A stretch of 64,000 nucleotides of DNA, taken from an uncultured Bacteroidales bacterium (GTDB lineage: Bacteria > Bacteroidota > Bacteroidia > Bacteroidales > F082). Positions 40,057-49,383 of the stretch are shown here, piece by piece (within the stretch, counting starts at the first letter, position 1; each line of letters opens with the position of its first letter). Location: positions 1-64,000 of the forward strand of contig CALBNV010000036.1 in the NCBI GenBank assembly GCA_937896895.1, in the 5' to 3' direction. Both the position numbers and the translations under genes were made by a program. The notes below the pieces were generated by a model that was not told where the DNA came from, ran no database searches, and saw only the letters and a list, made by a program, of their open reading frames with translations.

Positions 40057-41762
40057 ATTTTCGGTATTGCGTTTATCAGTTTTTTCGTGTAGTCGTTTTG
40101 CGGGTTGTTGAAGATTTCGTCGGCGTCGCCAAGCTCGACGGGCTTGCCGTTGTACATCACGAGGATGCGGTCCGACATGAAGCGCACCACGCTGAGGTCG
40201 TGCGAGATGAAGATGTACGTGAAGCCGAAGTCGCGTTTCAGCCTGTTTAGCAGGTTCAGCACCTGCGCCTGCACCGAGACGTCGAGCGCCGACACCGATT
40301 CGTCGCATATTATGAGGCGCGGGTTGACCGCCAGCGCCCTCGCGATGCAGATACGCTGCCGCTGTCCGCCAGAGAACTCATGCGGATAACGCTGGTAATG
40401 AGCCGCTTCAAGTCCGACCTCCTCCAACAGCCTGCACACCCTCTCCCTGCGTCTCGCGGCATCTTTCTCTATCCCGTGGACCATCATCGGCTCCGCGATG
40501 GCATCGCCGATGGTGATGTTCGGGTTCAAGGAGGAATACGGGTCCTGAAACACTATCTGCGCCTGCTTCCTGAACAGACGTAAGTCGCTGGCGTTCAGTG
40601 AGGTGACTTCTTTTCCGTCGAAATATACCTTTCCGCCGGAAGGCTCAATCAGCCTTAAAATAGAGCGTCCGAGGGTGGTCTTGCCGCATCCCGACTCGCC
40701 GACGAGGCCGAGTGTCTCGCCTGGAAACACCTCGAAGCTGACGTCATCGACAGCCCGCACATAGTCGTATGTCCTGTTGAAAACGCCTTTCCGCAGAGGG
40801 AACCATGTCTTCAGATGTTCCACTTTCAGAAGCGGCTTCTGCCGGTATAACTTTTCAAGATGTTCTTTTCTTTCTTCTTGTGTGACAATGAGTTTTGCTG
40901 TGAAATCGTCATTGTCTTTCCATACACCGTCGAGAAACTCCTTCACGACGGGAAGGCGTTGCAGCCTTGTGTCGAGTGGCGGGCGGCATGCCAGAAGCCC
41001 TTTGGTGTAAGGGTCTTTGGGGTTGTCGAGGACTTGTCTCACTTCGCCGTATTCCACTATCTCGCCGTTGTGCATGACGGCGACGTAGTCGGCCACCTCC
41101 GCCACCACGCCGAGGTCGTGGGTGATGAAGACCATGCCCATGTCACCGTCGTTCTGTAGTTCTTTCAGAAGTTTCAGAATCTCTTTCTGCACCGTCACGT
41201 CCAACGCCGTCGTAGGCTCGTCGGCGATGAGCAGCTCCGGGTTGCAGGCGAGTGCCATGGCGATCATGACGCGCTGTTTCTGTCCGCCGGAGAGTTCGTG
41301 CGGGTAGCTCTCGAAGATGTTCTCCGGCCGCGGCAGCATCACTCTCTTGAAGAGCTTTATGACGCGCTCGCGTGCCGCCTCCTTGGTGACGTCCTCGTGC
41401 GCCTGTATCGCCTCGACGATCTGGAAGCCACAGCGGAACACGGGGTTGAGCGATGTCATCGGCTCCTGGAAGATCATGGCTATGCGTTTCCCGCGGATGC
41501 CGTTCATCTGCGTCTCGTCGTACTTTGAGATGTCGGTGCCGTCGAGTTCGATGGTGTCGGCGGTGATGCGCGACTGCCTCTCGTTGAGCAGGCGCATGAC
41601 GGCGAGGTTGCTCACCGACTTCCCCGACCCCGACTCGCCGACGATGCCGAGCGTCTTCCCTTTGAAAACCTCGAAGTCGATGCCGTGCACGGTCTCCTTC
41701 CAACCGCCGTCACGACGGAATGACACACGCAGGTTCTTGACTTTCAATAACGATTTCATCAT
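40050..41762 (-). CDS. Dipeptide/oligopeptide ABC transporter, double ATPase subunit
   Basis: 570 aa: two complete ABC-ATPase domains in tandem (about 1-265 and 300-570), as in YejF or a DppD-DppF fusion. The Walker A motifs are GESGSGKS and GESGCGKT. The signature motifs are LSGGQKQR and FSGGQRQR, and the Walker B motifs end LLIADEP and LIICDES. The oligopeptide-type C-terminal loops follow each. The matching permease and binding-protein genes are not nearby, so either they are elsewhere or the protein serves other permeases. ATG 41759 is an alternative start. Confidence 0.9.
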   Translation of the reverse strand: MMKSLLKVKNLRVSFRRDGGWKETVHGIDFEVFKGKTLGIVGESGSGKSVSNLAVMRLLNERQSRITADTIELDGTDISKYDETQMNGIRGKRIAMIFQEPMTSLNPVFRCGFQIVEAIQAHEDVTKEAARERVIKLFKRVMLPRPENIFESYPHELSGGQKQRVMIAMALACNPELLIADEPTTALDVTVQKEILKLLKELQNDGDMGMVFITHDLGVVAEVADYVAVMHNGEIVEYGEVRQVLDNPKDPYTKGLLACRPPLDTRLQRLPVVKEFLDGVWKDNDDFTAKLIVTQEERKEHLEKLYRQKPLLKVEHLKTWFPLRKGVFNRTYDYVRAVDDVSFEVFPGETLGLVGESGCGKTTLGRSILRLIEPSGGKVYFDGKEVTSLNASDLRLFRKQAQIVFQDPYSSLNPNITIGDAIAEPMMVHGIEKDAARRRERVCRLLEEVGLEAAHYQRYPHEFSGGQRQRICIARALAVNPRLIICDESVSALDVSVQAQVLNLLNRLKRDFGFTYIFISHDLSVVRFMSDRILVMYNGKPVELGDADEIFNNPQNDYTKKLINAIPKIS

Positions 41763-41783
41763 AGTGGCACGCGGAATTTAATG

Positions 41784-41861
41784 AGATTGCTCGACTTCGT
41801 CGCGCCGTTCCCACCCCAAACACGCCGTCATTGCGACCGACCGTAGGGAGTGGAGCAATCT
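41784..41861. repeat. MITE-like palindromic extragenic element
   Basis: About 78 bp bounded by inverted ends AGATTGCTC and GAGCAATCT. The inner part contains GTCATTGCGACC and TAGGGAGTGGAGCAATCT, similar to a GTCATTGCGA...GCAATCT extragenic repeat seen in many bacterial genomes. It fills the gap between the ABC ATPase and YfcC genes. There is no coding capacity. Confidence 0.65.
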
Positions 41862-41900
41862 AATATTATATGTCAAAAAAATATGTTTCATACCTTTATC

Positions 41901-43487
41901 CTAAAACCCCTCCAGTCCCATCGTCACCGTCGGGATAAGTAATATCGCGCCTAAAATCACCATCATGAGGATGAATTTCCAGACCCATTTGAACCATTTC
42001 TGGTAAGGTATCCTGGCCACGCCGAGGGCGCCGATGAGCACTCCCGACGTCGGGGTGATCATGTTGGTGAAGCCGTCGCCGAACTGGAACGCCATCACCG
42101 TGGCCTGACGGCTGATGCCGATGAGGTCGCTGAACGGCGCCATGATGGGCATCGTGATGGCGGCCTTCGCCGAACCCGACGGGATTATCACGTTGATGAA
42201 CGTCTGGATGCCGTACATTATCTCCACCGACGCCACCTTGCCGAAGTCGGACATCGACTTGGAAAGCCCGTACAATATCGTGTCGATGACGCCGCCGTTC
42301 TTCAAGATTATCACTATTCCGCCGGCTAAGCCGACGACCATCGCCGCCGAGAGGATGTCTTTCATGCCTTCGACGAAGAGCCCCGCTATGTCGCTGGCAC
42401 TCTTGCCGATAGCCACGCCCGCCGAGACTCCCATGGCGAGGAACAGCGTGGCGATCTCGCCCACATACCAGCCGTAGCCCATCACGCCGATGATCAGATA
42501 CAAGATGGTGTAGGCGAGGAGGAGCAGGATGAAATTATGGACTGTTTTTCTCAACGAAAGGACGCCCGCGACGGCGAAGACGCCCGTCAGCACCGGAATA
42601 AGCGGAAGCGTCATCTCACTCGCGCCGATTTTCAAGGTGGTGGATGAAAATTCAAACGAGAACAGAACCATAGCGATGAGCAGGAAGGCATACACGAACC
42701 ACGCCGCCTTCGGTACGTAACTCTCGAACTCCTCGCCCTGCGCCGCGGCGTTTCTCCTCCAATAGGCATCGTCGTCGAACATTATGGAAGAGGTCGGATT
42801 TTTTTTCACCTTATGCGCATAATTCAACACGAAGGCGATTCCGAAGATGTTGATTATCACCCAACAGAAGATTCTGTAGCCTATCCCGGAGAAAAGCGGC
42901 ACGCCGGCGATTCCCTGCGCGATACCGATAGTGAACGGGTTCAATATCGCGCCGGCGAAACCGATGTGCGCCGCCACATAGACCATGCACAGCCCGACGA
43001 TGCTGTCGTAACCCATTGATATTGCGAGCGGTATGACGATGACCACGAAGGCGATGCATTCCTCGCTCATCCCGAAGATGGCGCCGAAGAAACTGAACAG
43101 CAGCATTATCAGCACGATGATGATGTTGTCAACGCCTATCGCGCCGAGGACCCTGTTGCTCTCAAGCCGTTTCGTGAATTTCAGGAAAGAGAAAATCCCC
43201 ATGTCGATGGCGCGGCTCTTGTTCATGATCCAGAACGCGCCGCCGATTATAAGTATGAACGCGATGATTGACTTCTGCTCCACGAAGCCGTCGAAAAGCG
43301 CGGAGAACACCTGCCACGTCTGCGGCTCGGGGTTGAAATCGCCTTGATTCTCAACCGGTATCTCGTTTTCAAAATAAAATACGCCGTCGATGTATCTTCC
43401 GGGTTTTATGAACCACGTCAGCATCGCGGCAAGCACAATGATGAAAAATATGATTACGTAGGTATGCGGAACCTTCCTTTTAGCCAT
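41901..43487 (-). CDS. YfcC-family membrane transporter
   Basis: 528 aa with about 12 hydrophobic segments. It shows YfcC/DcuC-like signatures: KRKVPHTYVIIF at the start, GMSEECIAFVVIVIPLA, the internal VGLAGGIVIILKNGGVIDTIL, and MAPFSDLIGISRQATVMAFQFGDGF with NMITPTSG near the end. The family is annotated as basic amino-acid/C4-dicarboxylate transporters, but the substrate is not proven here. The start at 43487 (MAKRKVPH) is chosen because the -7 box at 43502-43509 would exclude the upstream ATG. Confidence 0.87.
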   Translation of the reverse strand: MAKRKVPHTYVIIFFIIVLAAMLTWFIKPGRYIDGVFYFENEIPVENQGDFNPEPQTWQVFSALFDGFVEQKSIIAFILIIGGAFWIMNKSRAIDMGIFSFLKFTKRLESNRVLGAIGVDNIIIVLIMLLFSFFGAIFGMSEECIAFVVIVIPLAISMGYDSIVGLCMVYVAAHIGFAGAILNPFTIGIAQGIAGVPLFSGIGYRIFCWVIINIFGIAFVLNYAHKVKKNPTSSIMFDDDAYWRRNAAAQGEEFESYVPKAAWFVYAFLLIAMVLFSFEFSSTTLKIGASEMTLPLIPVLTGVFAVAGVLSLRKTVHNFILLLLAYTILYLIIGVMGYGWYVGEIATLFLAMGVSAGVAIGKSASDIAGLFVEGMKDILSAAMVVGLAGGIVIILKNGGVIDTILYGLSKSMSDFGKVASVEIMYGIQTFINVIIPSGSAKAAITMPIMAPFSDLIGISRQATVMAFQFGDGFTNMITPTSGVLIGALGVARIPYQKWFKWVWKFILMMVILGAILLIPTVTMGLEGF

Positions 43488-43501
43488 AAAAATCTTTTTT
43501 G

Positions 43502-43509
43502 CAAAAGTA
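43502..43509 (-). promoter_or_regulatory. -7 box (TACTTTTG on minus strand) of the YfcC gene
   Basis: CAAAAGTA on the plus strand matches TAnnTTTG in the gene direction, 15 bp before ATG 43487. With the next box it forms the divergent regulatory region 43488-43788, which holds no other feature I can support. Confidence 0.6.
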
Positions 43510-43675
43510 CATATTTTTTTTGACCGATACGCAGACGAATAAAAATACAATGTGAAATGACTTTGGTGTGTGAAAAAATTGTATTCTGGGCCGTGGGTCT
43601 GTGAATATCAACGTTTAAAATGGGAAAAGGCGAGAGAAATTGTGCGGTGAAATCTCGTGGTTCAAAATAAAATTG

Positions 43676-43683
43676 TATTTTTG
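43676..43683 (+). promoter_or_regulatory. -7 box (TATTTTTG) of the barrel/TamB-Omp85 operon
   Basis: A perfect TAnnTTTG match. The leader to ATG 43789 is about 100 nt, longer than elsewhere, with no recognisable riboswitch. Confidence 0.55.
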
Positions 43684-43788
43684 CGCCTAAATTTGAGATG
43701 TGCGGGTCTCGCATCGCCAGAATCGGATTATGGGTCTTGCCGGTTCGGGCATGGAAGTGAAATAAATAGAACCTACCTTAGAAAATCA

Positions 43789-44472
43789 ATGTCAATGAAG
43801 AAAACATTACTCGCATTGCTGCTTGTGATTTTTGCCTTTTCAGCAAAGGCGCAGTTTAATTTAGGAGGCCAGTTCAGCATTAATTTTGACAATGAACACA
43901 CCTCTTACGACTCTGGTGTATCGACAAGCAAAGAAAACGCCTACATGATCAATATTAAGCCGAAGATCTACTGGAATCTCAATGAAAAGATGCAGATTGG
44001 AGGGAGAATCGGGTTCGCTTACGGCCGTCTGACCACCGGGATGATCTACGATTCGTCAAATGAAGAGGCTCAAAGAGAGGTCATACATAGGGCTGTGGGC
44101 TGGTCGCTGTCTCCTTTCTTCGGGTACAGGCTGCTGACTTGGAAACGGATAAGTGTCTGGGCCGAGGCCAATCTGTTTTTCGGGCAGGCGTATAATGTTG
44201 AGAAGTCGAATGATGTCATTGTGGGTTATTATGAATGGAACAGTCAATCGGAGTACGGATTTCAGATACTTCCCGTTGTCAACATAGATCTGAAAGATAA
44301 TCTCGCCTTGCAGCTACATGCCGGGTTCATCTCTCTCGGATGGTACGGGACGACGTCGCGTTATCCCGACAGGGTCGTCACGACAAGCACTTGTGATCTT
44401 CACAAAGGAGGGTTTGCCGGAATCGTACAGGGGCTTCTCGACTACGGCATAGGCTTGGTGAAGAAGTTTTAA
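43789..44472 (+). CDS. Small outer-membrane beta-barrel protein
   Basis: 227 aa from ATG 43789 (43795 also possible). A signal peptide ends ...FSAKA before QFNLGG. The mature part alternates polar and apolar residues in about eight strands (MINIKPKIYWNL, IGGRIGFAYG, SLSPFFGYRL, VWAEANLFFG) and ends ...GIGLVKKF, a terminal Phe typical of outer-membrane barrels. It lies 45 bp before the TamB-Omp85 fusion and is probably co-transcribed, so it may be a client or a helper. The mature N-terminus would be Gln. Confidence 0.72.
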   Translation: MSMKKTLLALLLVIFAFSAKAQFNLGGQFSINFDNEHTSYDSGVSTSKENAYMINIKPKIYWNLNEKMQIGGRIGFAYGRLTTGMIYDSSNEEAQREVIHRAVGWSLSPFFGYRLLTWKRISVWAEANLFFGQAYNVEKSNDVIVGYYEWNSQSEYGFQILPVVNIDLKDNLALQLHAGFISLGWYGTTSRYPDRVVTTSTCDLHKGGFAGIVQGLLDYGIGLVKKF

Positions 44473-44517
44473 ATGAAACCGCAGACGCGGCTGTGTCCGT
44501 GAAGGCTTCAGCTTTGA

Positions 44518-47500
44518 ATGATGAAACAAAGAAAAAGAAATACCTGGCTGAAAACCACATTGATTGTTGTGGGTTGTCTGATTCTCGTGCCGATACTTCT
44601 TGTCGTGGCAATCCTCACGGCGTTGTCGATTCCATCGGTGCAGAACAAGGCGGCGCAGACGGCCGCACGCATGATCTCCGAAAGGACCGGCGTCGAGGCG
44701 TCGGTGGGGCATTTCTCGGTGAGGCCGCCGTTTGACATCCTTCTGCATGACGTCTTCGCCGGCGACAGCATCGGCGACACACTCGCTTACATCGGCACTC
44801 TCGACGCCCGCATCCGCATCGACGCGCTGCCCGACTCGATAGCCGTCAAGTCGCTGAAAACCAATAATGTTGTTGCTCATACCGGTGACTTTATCTCATC
44901 CCTGAAGATTGACGGGAGCATCGGGGCGCTTTCCGCCGGAATCGAGACGTTCAGCTTGAGCGAAGAACGCTTCAGGATAACCGACGCATTCATCAAAGAC
45001 GCCGACGTGTCACTCGTCCTTAACGATTCAAAAGAAGATGAAGAGGAATCATCGTCCGACACCACGGCACTTTCCATCGACCTCGAAGGTGTCTCTTTGG
45101 ACAACGTGAGGTTTTCGTTGGAGCCGATTGCGCTGGAGCTTGATGTGGGCAAGGCCGAGGCAAGCGCGTTGATTGATGTCGGCGCGGATTGCTACACGGT
45201 GCGCCACATAGACATCGCGGATTCTGATTTCGTGATGGACGACCTCGAATTTTCAATAGGCAGACTTTCGGCGGAAGCAAAGGCCGATGTCGGCAATGAC
45301 TGTTATGCCGTGCGCAACATGGACGTGGCCGACACTGATTTCGGGGTGGGCAACTTCAAAATCACCGTGGGCGGACTGTCGGGCGACGCGCTGGTTGACC
45401 TCAAAAACTCAGTCGTCTCCTCCAACGGACTGAACGTGAATGTCCCTGATATGCAGACTGATGTCAGACTTCACGAGACATATTTCGACATGGATGAGAT
45501 GCGGGTGACTGCTAAAGCCGAAGGCAGCTTGGTCGGCTCGGAGTTCTCCCTCGACGCGGACTATGACATTGATGACGAACTGTTCAATGTGGGCCTTGAC
45601 TTCGGCAGGATGGACCTCGCGCCAGTCATGCAGATGTCGGGGAGCGAACTCGTCGTGGCGGGTCATGTCCGCGCCTCAGGCTCTGGATTAAACCCGATGG
45701 ACGAGAAAATGACCGCCGACATCACCGCCGACCTTGACATCTGCCGGTTCGACAGCCTCGACGTCTCCGGCCTCAACCTGGCAGCCAACATAAAATCGGG
45801 TGCGCTCAAAGGAACTCTGACAACGCCGGTGCATTATTCCGACACATCGGTGGCGGCAAAGCTGATAATGGACAGCCGCTTCTTCGTGAACGGCTTCACG
45901 GGAAAGTCACCCGGAATAGACTTCGCCGCGAAATTAGCTTCCGTTGAAGTGCGCCTCCCCGCCGACACGTTGAATGTCAGCGGGATGGACGTGAATCTCA
46001 AGACGATGAAAGAACTGTGCGATGTCAACGTCAAAATGCCTGGAATGGAACTGTCGGCCAATGTGTCGGCCCATGCTTTTGAAATTCCGTCGCTTCTGCC
46101 TTCTTCAATCGAGATCAATGATTTGTCCGACTTCGACACACTCATCGCCGCATTACCGGCCGTCAACGCTGACCTTAGCATTCGGCAGGACAACCCGTTG
46201 CGCGGAATCATCCGGAAAATGGGCTTCGACCTCACGGACCTCACGGCGGCTCTGCATTCCGACGGCACTTCGAGGAAGGTGAACGTCTCGCTGAAGACAC
46301 CCGACCTCGACGGAGAATACAGGCTTCCGGCGATGAATGCGGCTCTCTACGCCAACATCTCTGACGGCAAGGCCGACGCCACTCTTAGGTTCAATACTGA
46401 CATCGAAGACGGACTCTTGTCGGTGAATGGCATTGACACTGATGTCAGTCTTCAGACCGTGCTGAAAAGAAACGGTGACGACATGAAGGTTGACGGCGAC
46501 CTCAACCTTGCAGATTTGGTTTATGACGGCAAGAACATCGGCGACAGAAAAATGATATTCAACCTCCGTCCCGACAGCAGCAACCCGAGCCAGTCTGTCG
46601 CCAACGCAAATCTTGACGATATTCCTGTGGAGATAGTGAAACAGTTCGTCGAGCTTCCGGAAGACATCGGGATTTATGGTAAAGTCAGGGCGCGTGCCGT
46701 GGTCAAGGGCATTCCTGACAAAATCGATTTTTTCGTCGGTGTCACGCCGATAGACGCCGCGGTGGAGTACAGCCCGTATGACATGCTGCTGCGGCTCGGC
46801 GAGCAGGAGATAACTTTGGAAAACAACAAAGTCAGGCTGAACGGAATCACCGTCATCGGTGTTGACAGCACCTCGGTGTCTCTTGACGGCGGCCTTGACC
46901 TCGACGCCATGACGCTCGACGTGACGTTGAAGTCGGACGGCTTCGAACCCGTCAGGCTCCCGAAAGACGGCCCCATGCCGGTGTATGGCAGACTGCTCGC
47001 CGGCATCGACGGAAGCATCACAGGCCCCGTGGACGATTTGCTGGCCGATGTTGACATCAACGTCCTGCCGCAGACCGACATCACATATCCCATCGACAAG
47101 AAGAACCTCGCGCAGGTAAGCCCCGCAGGGACAGTGAATGTGAAATACGGCGGCGCGGCCGGGCTACAACTCGGAGGACAGCTGGATATAACGGATGGCA
47201 AGGTCTTCTTCTCACCGAAACTGTACCCTATGATGCCGTTTGTCATCGACAAGGGCAGCCACATGAAATTCAACGGCGGCATCGAAAACACCGAACTCGC
47301 GGTCTCGGCGTCGCAAGGTGCCAAGGCCATATACAAGCCTCATGACCAGGTCTCAAGGAATGTCGATTTCGTCACCGGCGTGAAGGTCGGAGGCTCGTTG
47401 GACAAGATAGACATCGGCTTCTTCCTTGACGCGCCGAAGGACAGCGAGATACAGAGAGAACTCGCGGAGACGCCGGAGGAAGACCGTGAGGGATTGGCGG

Positions 47501-49248
47501 CGGTTCTCCTTGCCACCGGGATGTACGCCTCGGAAAGCAACGAGGCCACACAGATGGAAGGCTACGCACTGTCGAGCATCCTGCAGTCGAAGCTGAACGC
47601 CGCCTCGTCGAACAGATTCGGCAACAAGATCAGTCTGGACTTCGGCATGGCAAAGGCCAAACACGAGAAAGGCATAGAGACAACCGACTACACTTTGAAT
47701 GTCTCCAAGAGTTTCTTCAAAGACAGGCTGAATGTGAAGCTCGGCGGCAGCGTGTCGGACAACGCCGAGGTCAACAAAAACTCCACGTCGTTCATCAACA
47801 ACATCTCGGCCGAATGCAAAATAGACTCCGCAGGGATGTTCAAGGCGCGGCTGTTCAGCATGAAGGACTACAACAACATCGTGGAGGGAGAACTCGTAAA
47901 GTCGGGCCTCGGTGTGCTTTTCAACAAGACCCTCGACCGCCGGCGTGACAGCATGGACAGGTCGCTTGACATGGAGGTCGAAGGCAATGCGGTGCTCAGG
48001 AGCAACAACCAGTTCGGCCCCGATGCGGTGGTCGCGCTGACAAAACATAATCTCTTCAGACGCAACGACATCTTCACCGTCAAGCTCAAGGGAGCGTATT
48101 ACTGGAACCTCAACAGGAAACAGCTGAAAGACCCCACGAGAAACGACACTTACCTCTTCGGCGCGGACTTCGCCCTCAACTTTCCGTACATGCAAGTCGG
48201 CAGATGGGCGCGTAAATACGACGGACAGACTGTTTACCGTCTCGGCTATCTGAACGAGAACATCTCCGGCGACTACGGCATCCACAAACTGTACGGCGGC
48301 GTCGATTACAGCATCCGCAACGGCAGGTTCGTCACGCACAGCTTCTCGCCACTGTACGTCTCCATCGTGCTTGCCGACAGAGCATCGGAGCAGTTAGCCG
48401 CCAACGTGGGTTTCGTTGACCTCCTCAAACTCTTCATCAACAACGAGTTCATCCCTTCGGTAAGGTATTCGTTCGACTACAACAACTACCGCGACAGAAG
48501 CCGTGCCGTCAACACAGCATTGGAGATACAGCTGAAAGAATCCGCGAACCTCATCTCAGGCGTGATGGCGGCTTTCGGAAGAGACTTCAACGAAAAGAAC
48601 AAAGGCTTCCTCGGCATCAACTACGACCAGTTCGTGAAACTTCAGGTTGAGCTTAGAAACAAGTTCAGGCTGAACGACAGGCTAGAGCTTGCCACGCGGG
48701 CCTTGGCGGGAGCCGTCGTCAGCTTCGGCAACAGCGTGGCCGCCCCGCTCTCGGAAGCGTTCTCAGCAGGCGGCCCCAACAGCATCAGGGCGTTCCTGCC
48801 GCGTTCGATAGGCCCGGGCGACTTCCACAACGAAAATTATAGTTCGTACATCTTCCACACCGGAGACCTGAAACTGGAACTCAACGCCGAGCTGCGTTTC
48901 CCTATAGTATGGAAACTCAACGGAGCATTCTTCGTTGACGCCGGAAACGTCTGGGCGCTGAGAGACCCGCATGACTATCTGTCGGAAGAAGGCATCAAGG
49001 CACTGCTAAAAGGTTTCAACCTTCCGGCTCTGTACAACGGCACCATCAAGGCGGAGACGTTCTTTGACCAGCTTGCCCTCGGAACAGGCATGGGGCTGCG
49101 CCTCGACTACGAGTCGATAGTCATCAGGCTCGACCTCGGTGTCGCCATCCACGCGCCGTTCGACACTGGACGCAGCGGGTACTACAACATCCCCAAGTTC
49201 TGGCGCGACGGCATGACACTCAACTTCGGGATAGGGTATCCGTTCTGA
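44518..49248 (+). CDS. TamB-Omp85 fusion: inner-membrane anchored beta-taco with C-terminal Omp85 barrel
   Basis: A single 1576-aa frame. Residues about 10-37 are a signal anchor (TTLIVVGCLILVPILLVVAI). Residues about 40-730 are AsmA/TamB-like repeats of amphipathic strands. About 740-1130 is the TamB C-terminal domain (DUF490: MPVYGRLLAGIDGSITGP, GTVNVKYGGAAGLQLGGQLD, SKSFFKDRLNVKLGGSVSD, IVEGELVKSGLGVLFNKTLD). From about 1150 to 1576 is an Omp85 barrel: FGPDAVVALTKHNLFRR, a lid-loop motif AGGPNSIRAFLPRSIGPG (Arg1424) and a terminal FGIGYPF. Usually TamB and the TamA/TamL barrel are separate proteins, and TamL has POTRA domains, which are absent here. It may bridge both membranes for lipid or outer-membrane protein transport. 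Confidence 0.88.
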   Translation: MMKQRKRNTWLKTTLIVVGCLILVPILLVVAILTALSIPSVQNKAAQTAARMISERTGVEASVGHFSVRPPFDILLHDVFAGDSIGDTLAYIGTLDARIRIDALPDSIAVKSLKTNNVVAHTGDFISSLKIDGSIGALSAGIETFSLSEERFRITDAFIKDADVSLVLNDSKEDEEESSSDTTALSIDLEGVSLDNVRFSLEPIALELDVGKAEASALIDVGADCYTVRHIDIADSDFVMDDLEFSIGRLSAEAKADVGNDCYAVRNMDVADTDFGVGNFKITVGGLSGDALVDLKNSVVSSNGLNVNVPDMQTDVRLHETYFDMDEMRVTAKAEGSLVGSEFSLDADYDIDDELFNVGLDFGRMDLAPVMQMSGSELVVAGHVRASGSGLNPMDEKMTADITADLDICRFDSLDVSGLNLAANIKSGALKGTLTTPVHYSDTSVAAKLIMDSRFFVNGFTGKSPGIDFAAKLASVEVRLPADTLNVSGMDVNLKTMKELCDVNVKMPGMELSANVSAHAFEIPSLLPSSIEINDLSDFDTLIAALPAVNADLSIRQDNPLRGIIRKMGFDLTDLTAALHSDGTSRKVNVSLKTPDLDGEYRLPAMNAALYANISDGKADATLRFNTDIEDGLLSVNGIDTDVSLQTVLKRNGDDMKVDGDLNLADLVYDGKNIGDRKMIFNLRPDSSNPSQSVANANLDDIPVEIVKQFVELPEDIGIYGKVRARAVVKGIPDKIDFFVGVTPIDAAVEYSPYDMLLRLGEQEITLENNKVRLNGITVIGVDSTSVSLDGGLDLDAMTLDVTLKSDGFEPVRLPKDGPMPVYGRLLAGIDGSITGPVDDLLADVDINVLPQTDITYPIDKKNLAQVSPAGTVNVKYGGAAGLQLGGQLDITDGKVFFSPKLYPMMPFVIDKGSHMKFNGGIENTELAVSASQGAKAIYKPHDQVSRNVDFVTGVKVGGSLDKIDIGFFLDAPKDSEIQRELAETPEEDREGLAAVLLATGMYASESNEATQMEGYALSSILQSKLNAASSNRFGNKISLDFGMAKAKHEKGIETTDYTLNVSKSFFKDRLNVKLGGSVSDNAEVNKNSTSFINNISAECKIDSAGMFKARLFSMKDYNNIVEGELVKSGLGVLFNKTLDRRRDSMDRSLDMEVEGNAVLRSNNQFGPDAVVALTKHNLFRRNDIFTVKLKGAYYWNLNRKQLKDPTRNDTYLFGADFALNFPYMQVGRWARKYDGQTVYRLGYLNENISGDYGIHKLYGGVDYSIRNGRFVTHSFSPLYVSIVLADRASEQLAANVGFVDLLKLFINNEFIPSVRYSFDYNNYRDRSRAVNTALEIQLKESANLISGVMAAFGRDFNEKNKGFLGINYDQFVKLQVELRNKFRLNDRLELATRALAGAVVSFGNSVAAPLSEAFSAGGPNSIRAFLPRSIGPGDFHNENYSSYIFHTGDLKLELNAELRFPIVWKLNGAFFVDAGNVWALRDPHDYLSEEGIKALLKGFNLPALYNGTIKAETFFDQLALGTGMGLRLDYESIVIRLDLGVAIHAPFDTGRSGYYNIPKFWRDGMTLNFGIGYPF

Positions 49249-49309
49249 TGCCATGGCCTCATTCCCGCATAGGAAAAAATAGTCCAGTCAGGATGTAAAA
49301 AATAATTCG

Positions 49310-49317
49310 TATCTTTG
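49310..49317 (+). promoter_or_regulatory. -7 box (TATCTTTG) of the amidohydrolase operon
   Basis: It matches TAnnTTTG, 66 bp before ATG 49384. No promoter as good was seen before the later genes of the cluster. Confidence 0.6.
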
Positions 49318-49383
49318 CACGTTTTTTAATCCTAAAATTTTAGTGTTAATTTTTTGAACGTTAAATCGTTAAAATCAAATCAA

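Noticed and set aside
47353..48339. 328-aa open frame on the minus strand
   Set aside because: It is the shadow of the TamB-Omp85 junction. Composition is Val/Arg/His-rich with no recognisable domain.
44518..49248. The TamB-Omp85 fusion as a simple assembly chimera
   Set aside because: The frame continues without interruption through a plausible linker, the barrel is complete to its terminal Phe, and both halves share the same composition. A read-level check is still listed as the decisive test.
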